Positions 34,238 to 46,800 of a DNA stretch of 64,000 nucleotides are shown here, in pieces (positions within the stretch are counted from its first letter, which is position 1; each line of letters begins with the position of its first letter). This DNA comes from Isoetes taiwanensis (Eukaryota; Streptophyta; Lycopodiopsida; Isoetales; Isoetaceae): positions 10,919,525 through 10,983,524 of the forward strand of contig JAJEKV010000017.1 of NCBI GenBank assembly GCA_021234155.1, written 5' to 3'. Made by a program: the position numbers and the translations under genes. The notes under the pieces were generated by a model that worked only from the letters and a program-made list of their open reading frames with translations, was not told the DNA's origin and did no database searches.

Positions 34238-35310
34238 TCAAAATACTTGCTGCTTGGGAACAACAAGGCCATTTGGAGTTCTATCATCTTGCACCCCAAA
34301 CAATACATTTCGTTTATTAGTCATCTGCTCACCAAGGACCTCATTATACGCTCGCATTTTTCCATTATCGTCAAGAGGCTTTGACATAATAGATATAGCT
34401 GCATCAAAGTGAGCTTCTTTACTCCTTTCATACCTAATCACCGAAAAGTAAACAGAGGATTAATAAATTAACTAACAATAAAAACAAAATCATAGAAAGA
34501 AAGAAATACTTGCTTTCGGAAGCCTTCATATGTGTTATGACCTGTAACCTGCATCTCGACTTCAGCTGGTACACCAGCTGACCAATCTTGTCACCAAAGT
34601 CACGCGTCAAGATTTGTTACAAATGTTAGCATTCATGGTTTGAACCATGACTCTAAGCCATTTTGCAACCTGATTTCACTCGATCCTTTGCTTAGAAAAA
34701 CAAAAACAAAAACAAAAACAAAAACAAAAACAAAAACAAAAACAAAAACAAAAACAAAAACAAAAACAAAAACAAAAACAAAAACAAAATCAAAAACAAA
34801 ATAACAGCATATATAAATAAAATAAAAATCTAAAGCAAATAAATAAATATAGCAATAAATTCACAAACTTACATTACTACACCAGTTGTCAATCGCAATA
34901 AAAAACAATGCACCATCCATCTTGTCGTTAGCTCCAAGCTGCCTCGAAGGTAAATGCCTCACGTATTGTTTATACATGAAGACAAAATTTGCCTCGTAAC
35001 TCCACACCGGATCCCTAAAATGATGGTCTTCAAAACGTGTAGCAGGACAATTATAGTTTTTGCTTGTAGCTTCCTCGTACTTCACAAACTCACCACTCTC
35101 ACTCATCTCCAAAGAAAATTGATAGACCTTTAAATTCCATAATTCCTTAGAGGCCCTGATTCCAAACCGGCTGCAGATATAAAAGCATAGAGGCTTTTGG
35201 ACATCCCTAGGATGGTAAATCTGATGGTCAACATTTGCAAGTAGATCATTTTTTATGCTAAAAGGGATAACAGGTGCTTTCTTCGTCTTGCCCTTAACTC
35301 AAAGCAACCT
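34238..35310 (-). pseudogene. Exon-like fragments of an unidentified gene
   Basis: Three separated minus-strand open stretches look like exons. One is at about 35,308-34,876 (starting GKTKKAPVIPF, containing CFYICSRFGIRASKELWN and FEDHHFRDPVWSYEANFVF). A second is near 34,615-34,510 (GDKIGQLVYQLKSRCRLQV). The third is at 34,441-34,238 (AHFDAAISIMSKPLDDNGKM, RAYNEVLGEQ, DDRTPNGLVVPKQQ). The last resembles in layout the short conserved region found in proteins linked to plant En/Spm-type transposons, but I cannot confirm this. No complete gene structure could be joined. It lies between two long direct repeats, so it may be cargo of a transposable element. Confidence 0.35.
34695..34802. repeat. 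(AAAAAC)n microsatellite
   Basis: About 18 units, with one interruption (AAAATC) near the right end. It lies between the second and first exon-like fragments of the unidentified minus-strand gene. Confidence 0.9.
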
Positions 35311-35974
35311 GGATCTCCTAACAGCTATATGTTAACAGTCACTACATGTTAATGGTGGGTCCAACCCCACATGTTTAGAACCAAAGAAATGTTTGTGGCA
35401 GACTTCCTTGATAAATTTCTTATAATGTTGAATATGCTCGTTATGCTTGAGGAACTTATAAAGAGATCATGACTTCATTATTAGCTTGGAGATTGATATT
35501 GATAACTTAGAAGAATTTAATGTCGTCAAATGAAATATTTCAAGATCTCCATATAGCACTAGCATGAATTTTATTGGTTGAGCCTTTATATTGGACCACT
35601 ATCCCGAGCATAAACACCACCCTTGAAAGATTTACGACTATAATATCAAAATAGAGCTTGTATACAAATTATGCATGTTTGAGTATTAAAAAGTAAATGA
35701 TATAAGATGAAATTAGATGACATATTAGATGGAGTTAGATGGAACACATGCTATCTATTAGGACAGCAGCCAGCCACCACAGGGGGAGATTTATGTGAAA
35801 TCAAAACGATGCAAAATAGATTTGATTTTCAATTCTACGCAGTAATCAAAGCCCCTTAAGGTTTCCTTAAATTTCCTAAAGATTTTTCGAGTTCTTCAAG
35901 TTTTAAAATTGCATGAGAGGATGAGGATTTGAGTGCTCAATACCCAGGGCCTTATAGAGATATGCCCTGTATAA

Positions 35975-37428
35975 CAGGGCTCGAATTTGACGGCTTTCAT
36001 GCCTGTTTTTTGGATTTTTACCTGTCAAAACAGGTGAAATTTTTTTTCCTATGGCAAATGAAGGGCCGCAGTTGGGCAATCGCTCGTCATAGAGAAGGGC
36101 AACTACAAGACATACTCGTCATTTGAAAGGCTAGGAATAGAGAAATGCCTGTCATTTTTCTTGCTATATATTTTTATAAATTTTAAACATTCGCATTATT
36201 ATTGATTATAAATTTATAATATCTCTATACAGTATACATGATACAATTACACATCCCAAATTTCCAATGATCTCCCATCCCGTTTTTTAACCTCTTATAC
36301 ATTATAGTTATAGATGCATCATAACAATCAAGTACCAACGAACCTAAATTTATGCTAATTCAAGAAAATTAGATGCCTAAATCTATGCTAATAATTCAAA
36401 CTTTTTTTTTGCCAAATCTTGATGGCAAGCATGTGTCGAGAGATTGAGTTCAAAAAAACCATGGAGCCGGAACCAGGTAAGCTTTTGCTTCAATGCTTCT
36501 GTTTATTGCTTTCTTGAGTTTGCTTTTTGAAGGAGGACTTGATTTGAATGAGATTCCAGAGGATAGCGGTTCACTTCCATATTGTGTTCGTATCGGAAAA
36601 TCTTTCATTAATGTTGTATTGGATGCACTTGCTAGGAGATTTGTGGATGTGAGTGAGATATTTAATGCCATGAAATTCTTCAATCCGTCTGCATATGTTG
36701 TGGATGATGTTGTAAGGGATGACGAGACTAAGGAATGGTTGGAAAATTGCTTGCAAAGTTTGCTTCAAAAGTAGACATGGCTAGATGTTTGAGTGAGAAG
36801 GAGGACTTTATTGAGATACTTTTCAATGCTGCCAAGAACAAAGGGATGGTTGTGGCTTGCACTATTTGTAGAGATGAAAATGGAACGTGTGACAGTTGGT
36901 GGGACAGTTTTCCAGCATTGATGAAATTATGGCAGTGTTGTATGGTCATTCCTAGAAGCACGGCCTCTTGCGAGAGAGGTTTCTCCCGTCAAAATGCTAT
37001 TAAGAGTGTTATAAGATTGAGCATGAACTTAGAAACTCTTGACACCACAATGTGTATATCATTGTGGAATGAACCATTTGAAAGCATAGATTGGCAAGCA
37101 TGTTACAAGGATTGGTATGAAGCGAAGCAAAGGAGAGGAATGCCACTTGAATAAGTTTTTGTGATTGATTTTAAACTTTAAACTATAATTTTTATTTCAG
37201 TAGTATCTATGTAAGGACTTCATTATGTATTTGATGCTTATAATGGAAATATGCTTTGTTTTATGTATCTATCTATGTTTTCGAGGGAAAAAACTAGTTT
37301 CTGTCATTTTAAATTTTCTTATTGCATTTGAAAGACTTGAATTTAGGAACTTCCTGTCACGTGAAAGGTTTAAAATTATTTTGCCCGTCCCTGGAAAATT
37401 AAGGGCGGACCGTCAAATTCGAGCACTG
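35975..37428 (+). mobile_element. Non-autonomous hAT element with TIRs and 8-bp TSD
   Basis: Terminal inverted repeats are CAGGGCTCGAATTTGACGG (35,975-35,993) and, reversed, CAGTGCTCGAATTTGACGG (37,410-37,428): 19 bp with one mismatch and the CAG start typical of hAT. The flanking 8-mer CCTGTATA occurs at 35,966-35,973 and 37,429-37,436 (one extra A precedes the left TIR). The paralogous site near 33,735 lacks the 1.45-kb insert. Inside are remnants of a hAT transposase C-terminus only, so movement would need a transposase from elsewhere. Confidence 0.9.
36493..37154 (+). pseudogene. hAT transposase C-terminal (dimerisation) fragment
   Basis: The reading frame at 36,735-37,154 contains the hAT C-terminal dimerisation signature: FPALMKLWQCCMVIPRSTAS, then CERGFSRQNAIKS and LDTTMCISLW. 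An upstream piece at 36,493-36,774 (RRFVDVSEIFNAMKFFNP, then YVVDD) is in another frame, with a one-base shift near 36,740. The catalytic DDE core and BED zinc finger are absent, so the protein could not transpose by itself. The last codons end at TGA/TAA near 37,152, about 275 bp before the right TIR. Confidence 0.82.
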
Positions 37429-37490
37429 CCTGTATATCATTCCCCAACCAAAACACTATTTTACAAGTTTAGTTTGGAGGAATAAAGCAC

Positions 37491-37808
37491 ATCTTCATGA
37501 TTATTATTAAATAAGGGTGCAATGGTATGTTAGTATGTGACAGTGCACAATTCGATAGCATAAGTTTCTATAGAAAATGAATAGAATAGAATAGAATGAA
37601 GAGAAAGAGTTGTGTAATCACATGCTATTGATACAATTTTGGCTTCAAACCAAATTTATTGAATGTAAGAACGAAGAGAACTAAGTATGTTTAGTCTAAT
37701 TCTCAATGTCACATCCAAACAATTTCCTTATCTATTGGCGACACGAAGACAAGATTGATCTTCATTTTTCCTTTTTCTTTTTTCTTTTTTTCCTTTTCCT
37801 TGTATGGC
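37491..37808. other. Intergenic between hAT repeat and HCF136 3' end
   Basis: Short AT-rich interval that should include the HCF136 3' UTR on the minus strand. It contains a small GAATAGAATAGAAT run near 37,578. No other feature seen. Confidence 0.5.
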
Positions 37809-40800
37809 TCAACCCAAATAGCGGAGCAACACACCGTCATTGCCAAGAACGAATCCCTTATTGGCAATAAATCTGCAGATTTTAAACAAAAGAACAAATC
37901 ATTAGGACTTATTCTCACTTAGTGATGCTGCAGATGGAGATCCCTTAACCTAGGAATCTTCAACTTACTTCACGGAGTACAAATTCGCTGCAATGCTATC
38001 GGCAACCCTGTCCCTCATCCATGTGTTCCCTCCATCAACTGTTCTTAATAAGACGCCACTTCCGCCAGCTGCCCATGCTTCCTCCTGAATCATTCAAAAC
38101 AACATCCCAAAACTCAACACGTCAACTTGCAACTCATGGTATTTCGATACTCACTCATAACTGCGGAATAACCAAATAGAAAAGAAATATCACGGAACTA
38201 CAATAATAACTACTCTGGACGATCAAATGCCATTGCTTATGGCCTTACAGAGCTGAATCTAAGAAGAAGATTCTACCACATCCATATCACTTGAGTCATG
38301 AGTCATTGGTCAGAAGTAGGGTGCAGCCAAATATATCTTTGGTTCTTTGAACGTTGTCAAACCTGTGATGGGCTTGCACATTCCGTCCCAAAATTAACGT
38401 CTAAGGTGACAAACATCAAGCATTATTGAAATGCACGCCACTTCAGTAAGCGTCTCAACAGCGTGCTCATAAAAAGTGGTACGACTTCGAAGTTAGTTTC
38501 GATATTGCCAGGTTTTGGAGGTTGCTAATTTTTATAACTTGATAGATGGGTCCACTTAGGCAACACACAGGTTTCAAGCTGGTTTCAAGTCCTAAGCTCT
38601 GGAAACTTATCAAAAATTTCATAATATCATGGAGAAACACATCAAACAAGGAAATATGTTTCAAGACAATTAGAGATGTCGTCTAAATCTGGAGGGCATT
38701 GCCAATAGTTCAGGTCAGGAAATCAACACTGTGCAGCAGAATCAAACGATAGCTTAAGTGCGATAGCACATCTATCCTACAATTATTCCCAGGATCCCAG
38801 ATGGGTTCAAGACATGGAGGTAGAATATGCTATGTTGCAGAAACAAGTTCAAGACATGGAGGTAGAATATGCTATATTGCAGAAACAACCTCCTAAACCT
38901 GGAGGTAAGAACATTGTTGGTGCAAAACAGGCATTCTGGAGTAAAATAAACGACATCAGCATTTCTAATCATAAGCCACGTCTAATAAGGGATTAGAAAA
39001 CAAGAGCGCCTTGATTCCTCTGAAGTGTTTGGCCCCGTATACCTTTAAGAAAACCGTTTACCTTTAAGAAAATAAATCATATCTTCATTCAGCTTGATTT
39101 AAGCAAATTGAGGCAAATCCTGATATCTACTATACGAATGAAAATAGTTGTAATCCCTATGTAAAAGAAGACCTTACAAGTTACAGAACTAGACTTGATG
39201 CAGTATTGTTTGGGAGTGGAAGTGGTATCCAATTGCACCCATTAAAAAATACTAGACTTGTTAACTAGGTTTCACATGGCAAGCCGTAAATCTGCGCTCA
39301 ACCCTATGAACCAGGTTAGAAGTTCTCTTAACTCGTGATGAAGATGCAAGCTCCACATTGTACAACAATGGCATGCGGTCTAAAAATGATTTGGATCGGG
39401 CCGATTTGAGCAAGTTCCCTGGCTGGTACGTCTTCAAATTTCTTTCTCTTAATTAGGCATTCTCATTCCCTTTTCCACATTTCAACCTTGTCATTAGTTT
39501 AGTTGACGGATTTTCCGGTTTATGCGACACCCCAAACTAGTCACTAAAGTGCAGCAAAAATGGTGTTAGTATTGATAGAGTATACAAGCAGAAGGGGTTT
39601 TCTATCCACAAGGAGGCCACTTTAATTCACATTTATTTGGTCTCGATAATAGGTGATCCATTACAGCTATATTCATTGTTTGGAGGGGGTCTTCTTGGAG
39701 TTCCAAGCAACAGGCTACTGTCAGTAGGAGTAACATGGAGGTTAAATTAGGGGCACAATGGTGATCCCATCAAATGTCACTGAAGCACTACTATCCTGAT
39801 TAAGAACAACTTTTCTTCTCCCATTTAGATTTTTGGTTGTGTCTTTCTCAGGTTTCGAAAGCTCCCATCAACCACATCCGTTATATCTGCTACTTCAAGT
39901 ACAAATTGCATCTTCACTCTCTGTACTTGGTACTTTCTACCCTCCAATACAAATTTATGAAGACAGATCGTTTTACCCCATCTTCGTATGCTTGTTTCTT
40001 GTCAAATCGCACCCTAGAGGCCGTTTCTTACCTAATTCACTCCTGATCCCTTGCTCCTTGTCATATTTTTATCTAATTGCAGGCTGATAGCCTGATTTTT
40101 GCCAAATCGGACTTCTGATGGATTTTTACTTCATCACTGGCCGTTTTTTTCCCAAATCAAACTCTCCTCTGCTAATTTGTAACCTTCCAAGCTCTGATAC
40201 CACATTGACAGAAATCTGTGGTGGGAAAAATAAGATAAACAGAATAAACATTTGTGGAATGGAATAATCATATCCCATATCTAATGCAGTGGAGAAATTT
40301 CTCAACATTGTGCGAAGCATAATGGCTTATTGATTCAGGCACTTCAACACATCTTGCAGGGCAGCAGGATGTTTTTCACATGCTTCAACCACATCTGACA
40401 CTAACAATGGCAGATGGCAGGGGCTGCTCGTCAGAGAGTAATGTTGTTATACAGGTTAATTTGCAATTGAGGATATGGTCAAATCAGTCAAGGATGTGAT
40501 TCTATTTCCTGTTAAAGCTGGATCTTCTGATTGTATAAATGAGGCCTCCAAACAAGCTGTCCATAGAGTAGGTTCTGTCATCTAAATCGGACTTAGTTTT
40601 TGGCCAGGTTGAAAAGAGACTTGCAAAGGTCCATTTGAAACTTAGCAAGTAAATCTCTTGCATATTTCTGCCATCTGAAACGAATTCCACACTGCTCGCC
40701 ATTCTTATAAGTCTGTAATTTCAAAATTCTGTTTTAGAGTGGTCTTAGTGTTTGCTCTAAGTTGTCATGAGGTCAATATTACATCATCAACATACAGAGG

Positions 40801-43800
40801 GATGATACACATTTTACCGTTTGAATGTTTGAAATAAAGATTAGGCCTGTTCGAGACCAATTGTAGCCAAGACTCAAAAAAAACTATTAATTTTCTTATG
40901 CCAACATCTTGGTGGCGCTTGTGTAAAGCTAAGTCCTTGAGCTTGCACGCATACTTGTCTTGACCCTTCACCACAAATCCAGGAGGCTGCTGTATGAAAT
41001 TGTGCTTCAAAATCACCATGAGAAAGGCGGACACTGAGTCCATTCCTTAAGAACAAGGCCAGCTCTTTAGGACCCATTTTGGATCATGTGCTACTTGTAA
41101 ATAAGAAAGAGGGTCACAGGAGGAAGATTATAATTGTATGTGAGATTGGCCTGTTCTTGAGCTGCTATTCTTGCTAACCATCTAGGCACAATTGGAGCAG
41201 TGTTTTCAGTTGCATTCAACAGATCTCTGAACTTACCCCATAGTTTTGCGGCTTTAAATGTTGAGAAACATCAGGAAAAAGGTCTATATCTGTAACCTGC
41301 ATTGGTAGCCTCACAATTGCATGAGCAGCTGTAGGGGTTCTCTCAAGGATCATGCAGCACCCTGAGGATAGTCACTGGAAGGCAGACAAAAGAGCCCAGA
41401 GCATATTCAAAGTACCAAGTCAAAAGGGGTGACCTTCTACAAAGGCAGAGATTGTCACCTATATGCTGGTGCAAATAGGGCATCAAATGATTTAGGTAAC
41501 GGGAAATCCATCACAGGTTATGCGCCTTTGTTTTGGGTAGTGCACTTAACGCGTGGACCTCGAAAAGCAGTGAACTGTAGATGCAGACTTGAAGGTTATG
41601 TACACTGCTACAGCTTCTTTGATTCTTTTATCCTTTCCAAGGTTCCTGTATCAGGTTCAGCCAGACACCTTCCATTGTGATAACAGTTTGGCTGTTCAGC
41701 ATGCTAAAGATGCAAAATGGCATCGTTGAGAAAGCATACAGAGGGTGAGAAGGGAATATGATAGTGATCATCCAAAGGTGCATTGATGTATCTAAATTGA
41801 TGGACACTAACATATGCTATGATTATCTGACATGGAAACATGTATGCTGAACGCATATAACTTGCTGACTTGTACATCATCTTCACTTTGCTGACATGTT
41901 AGCTGATGACACGGCCTCTGGTTTTGACATGTCTTACATCATAAAAACTGTACCTATGTGCTGAGTTTCTGTTTTCAGTTTGTGTGTGCTTTGGAGTATG
42001 GTTTTCCAAAGCTATTTCTCTGGTATCCATGCAATCAAGTGCACACCAATTGAATTTGAAACTCTCAACAAAAAAGTGATTTGCACGATTGGCTGATAAT
42101 CAAAGATGAAAGTGCTAGAGAACTTGGAAGAAATGTTGGAACACAACTAACTGACTATGAGAGAAGCCTTTATATATGAAGCATTCACACTATACTGTCT
42201 TGCAGTTATTGAAGAGCCACACGGGCTACTTAATGAAGGTTTTTACTATCTTAGCACACAATATTGGATGTTTAGCCTTGCAATAGTATTGGATGTTAGG
42301 CTTGCAACACAGTTTCACAATTACGTGTACATGAGAACGTGAATCACAGTTACATCTATAGGAGAAGCTCATATAATATAAGAATATGGGACCACTGATT
42401 ATCAACACAAGGCTCTTTTGGTGTTAGATGTCTAATTCCATCATTAGCCATTAAGGCATAAATAAATTCACGTTTCTGATAGAATTCAAAGTTTATATAT
42501 GGAACACAGGACTACCGGAAGTTAAATGAGCCGTAGTTGTTGTATTTATCGTGCTTACAGAACAGGGATGAGCTATACCTTGGAACGGTATCCGACATCA
42601 AGAATGCCAAAGCCCCTGGCTGGAATGCGTGTTTCAATAAACTCTTCACTTACCTGAGAGCATAATCATATATTAATAGAAGTAATATACATCATTGCAA
42701 AGTTAACATACCCCTGTGCCCTTTCCTAGGTACAGTCCTCCTCCTCTTACAACGAGCCAAAGGCCTCCATCAGCACGCCAACCCATATTTTGTATCCTTC
42801 GTGCACTTGCACGGTTGTGAGGTTGCCAATATGACTGAACATCAAAAAGTGAATTATTCAGCAACTAAGTTTATCCTTTTCAAAGTTGAGGGGACAATCC
42901 TGCCTTAATCCAAGATATATTGCCAATATGACTGAACATCAAAAAGTGAATTATTCGGCAACTAACTTTATCCTTTTCAAAGTTGAGGGGACAATCCTGC
43001 CTTAATCCAAGATATAATGCAATCTATTCAACAAGTTCTAAGCTCAAATATGACAGAAATATGGCATGTACAGAGATACTCTTATTATGCACACATACCT
43101 GGAGGCGGTTGAGATACCTGGCTCTTTTTTATGATATCATTGGGTGGGAAGTCCTCCTGCCTGGGACTCAAATGCAAGGATAGGAAACAACAGTTGACAT
43201 GTCAAAGAGATGTTCAGAGGCGCATGCTTCTGTTGCCATCCCTTAGTCGTTGTTAGCGAGGCATGCCACCAGCCAGTATGGCCTCTCTCTTGGAGATGGG
43301 ACAAGTAATCTCGCAATCTGTAAATGGCTTATTAAAATGGCCAGATTTGAGAACTATTCCTTGTTCTCCTCAAAATGGCTATCTGATTGGGTTTCCAAAC
43401 TTGGTAAATGGAATACTTTCACCTTAAGACCTGCTTTCAAGTTGTAGCTGAAAGCTAGTATATGAAGTAGATATCACCTTTATCTACTTTACTTTGCATC
43501 TCCGTATTGTAGTCTGTAAGTCCTAGTTGCTTAGATAGGAGAATCCTTAAACAAAGAGATGTCACGAGCCCAAAAGGGTCCAAAGCAAGCAAAGATAACT
43601 TCACTTTCTCCATGCGAAAGATCCAGATAGGGAGATAATGTAATTGGGGACTGACCAAAGAAAAGGAAGTGCGTTCAATTGTGTTCTCCTTCCACCTTGA
43701 AAGTGTTGCATGCTATTAAACTTTATAGGAAATGTTAATAAACATTCTCTCTTTCTTTCTTGCTTGCTTTCTTTGATTGCAAGCCATATATAGCCCCACA

Positions 43801-46800
43801 AGTTTAGATAGCGTGATTACTAGTGATGTCTGCATGATGGTAGTAGAATATTAACTAACCTACAAATTAGCTAAACATACAGAAGAGTTTTGAGTTTTGT
43901 CTCGTTCTTCTCGAGTTGACATATTAATAGATCTTTCTTTGTGCCTTTAATTCTTTAGCAAATGGTATCAGGCGCAAATCAAGGAGAATCAACTAGAAAG
44001 TGATTTCTGAAGGAAGAACGTCAGAATTGCAGAAAGGTGCAAAATCATCTTTGTTTCATGAAGGAAGAATGGCAGAATTTCCAGATTAGAGAGATCTCTT
44101 AAAAGGTGTCAAAATGGTTTAGGAACTGGGAAGGGGGTTCCAAATTGTCCAACGGGAGAGCATTTAGTCTTGCTTCTTGTGCATTGGTAAAAATGTCTAA
44201 ATTTGATCTGTTTAATGTTGCTTGCCAGAATTATACCATTGTTGAGTTTGTTCAGTCTGGCATTCTTGCAAACGTGATTGGGATTGCCAAAAAATTGTCC
44301 TGATGGTGCAAGGTCATTTGTTCGTTCAGGAAATAAGATGGAAGAGGAGAATTCTTGGCCCTTTAGCAATTTTGGAAGTGGAGAGATCACTCACCTTTTC
44401 TTCTGTCTCTGCTTTCTGCTATGATCTGTCATTTTCTTATCAGTCTATCCGCTGTATCCATCTCCCTGTTCATTAACACTAATGTATGACGAACAGAGAT
44501 AGCAGCAAGTGCTAGTCTCTTTGATATCAGGAAACACAGAAGTATTATCCAATTAAAGATATTGCTGGAAGGAGAGCTTTAGGGAGATTCCTGAACTTAT
44601 GAAGCAAAAGCCATTAGCCAAAACCATTTTCAGACACTTTATAACATTACTTACACTGACACTGTTCTCTATTTCTTGATCTCAGATACAATCTGATCTC
44701 TACAGCTGATAAAAATAGGTGTTACATGATTTTAGAGATGGCAGGGTTGTGGTTATGAAGTGTGGTGCATGGCCCATTGGTGCATCTACGACTAAGATCC
44801 ATCGATATATATATACATATATCTAGGTTCTTGTAATTCGTTATTGTTTTGCAATTAGAAAATTCTTTTCTCTGTGCGTTGTGATCATTGCCAATATCAC
44901 CATTATGGAGGCCAACTTTAATCCATCATACATTTCATGATTTATATGACTACATAAAATCCAGAAAATGGAATTAGTTGTTTTACTTGGCCTGGCTCCC
45001 ATGTCATGTAAAAATTTCCACGACTGGACACTGCAACATAATTGCCATTGGGTGCTCGGTTGACAGTGTTGAATGTTCCTGTATAATAGCTTGCTCCACT
45101 TATTCCACTAGAAACTGTCCTGCACATAATAATACCTACAATGAGATAAGTAAACAAGTCCTGAAGTATATCATATAGAGTCTAGATGTAGGGGTTCCAT
45201 ACATATTACGTAGAAATTGAGTTTTCTAAGTTTCTGCATTCAATATCCTGTTTTGCATACCTTTACCATAATCCCCTTACTGGTGGGGAACTTCTTGCCC
45301 TCCCAAAGACATCAACAGAGCTTATAAACGAGACTACTTTGGACTCCCATCTTTCCTAAGATCTATAAAGGATAGAAATTATCTAGTTGTCTAGTGCTAT
45401 TGCCGATGTATCCTATACAAGTAGAATATACTTATTAACTTTGAGATTTTTTGACACACCCATTTCATTATCATGAAATACAGATTCACTAGTAGTCACT
45501 GGACATGATTTCAAGCACCATTTGAATTCAGCAAGAGGATAAATCCAGAAATCTTGCTGCAACAGCAAGGTCATGATGTATGACTACACATTTGATTGAA
45601 GCATCAAAATTGATAACAATTACATAGGTTAGTTAGGATTACAAAGAGGAACATTAAAACCCATAAGCAAGTACCGATTCAAGGTTGCTGACACTGTTTC
45701 TTCAACAGCGGCCTTCCAGTTGTATCCAGCATTTGAGGTTACATAAATTGCCCCTTCATCGGTAACCATCTCTGCACTCTTCTCTTCTGTAGCCTTGATT
45801 ATGACCTAGAGTAGTAATGAAGTTTAGCGTTGAAGTGCATAAACATCATAACATTAGCCATAACTGATGAAATTACGGACATGATGTCACAGCATATTTG
45901 ATGGTTTGGCGGTTTATTGTGGCACTGTGGACATGTAATATACTTGTACGATTGTCCTAGAAGACATGACGGACTGTAAGTACTTTAAATATGACAACCA
46001 GACAAACTAGTGCTGACTAGGGCAACCATCACAAAGTAGTCCAAAAGCAGAGCCTTTTATCTCATTCTTATACAGTTAAAGTTCTGTATTGATATGGTTT
46101 TTTTCTCTGCTTTCTCTTTCTCCTCTGGTCATCCACCTCTGTAACGTATTTCCCACCTGGCAATGTGGTATAGCGCCAATAGTGGGAAGGTGAACAGAAA
46201 CTAAAGTGCCAAGGGAGATTTCTGTGGGATCAAGCAAGAGTTTATAAGCAATTGTCTAGTGGTGTGAAGTGAAGTGGTTTTTTTTAATGTCATGCCATGT
46301 TTTCGACAACATCCTTACTCGAATATATGATGGCCCTTCACAGGGAATCATATATCCCAGTAACCCCTATAGCCATCTAGGATGAAGATCAGGTTCAAAT
46401 CAGCAGCGTCAGGTTGATGGACCAGTGGATTAAGCACATGACCAACACGGCCGAGCTATGTGTCCATTCTTTGCGAATTCTTGAAAGATAGTCTATTGAA
46501 AAGATCCCAATTTATCTGGAAATTTGCAAGCTTTCTCAAAAGAGAGGCCAGTAACCTGGAAGCACAAAAGTTATTTTGGGTCCCATGATCCAGGAAAGTT
46601 TAAAAGAAATCAAAGATGCAATCTTTTTAATCAAGATGGACCCCTTTAAGCTTTCCCAGGATCTAAGCTGAGAAATGTAAATTACCACACATGGTAAGTA
46701 TTCGTTAGCAATATTTATTCTTCAACAAGTTGGGAGAAGCCATGTCAATTTCTATCAACAAAAAGTTTCAACTGTACCAACGAAAAGATGTTTAGAAATA

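Larger units (their letters stand above)
33791..35349. other. Segment between the long direct repeats
   Basis: Holds the gene-like minus-strand fragments described at 34,238-35,310 and the AAAAAC microsatellite. 33,791-34,237 shows nothing recognisable. If the direct repeats were LTRs this would be the internal region, but no primer-binding site or polypurine tract is evident. Confidence 0.4.
35350..37490. repeat. Long direct repeat, right copy, carrying the hAT insertion
   Basis: Partner of 33,118-33,790, split by the hAT element between 35,974 and 37,428. Outside the insertion it follows the left copy to GAGGAATAAAGCACA at 37,490. Substitutions and small indels are frequent, so the duplication is old. 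Confidence 0.82.
38085..42578. other. HCF136 intron 6 (4.5 kb) with retroelement debris
   Basis: The largest intron of the gene. It contains a 42-bp tandem repeat (38,805-38,888) and copia remnants in opposite orientations (40,190-41,050). Other parts, for example 39,000-39,800 and 41,300-42,570, show no feature I can support. Confidence 0.75.

Noticed and set aside
33118-37490. Firm call of an LTR retrotransposon for the long direct repeats
   Set aside because: TG...CA ends are present, but flanking 5-mers do not match and there is no primer-binding site, polypurine tract or retroelement coding sequence inside.
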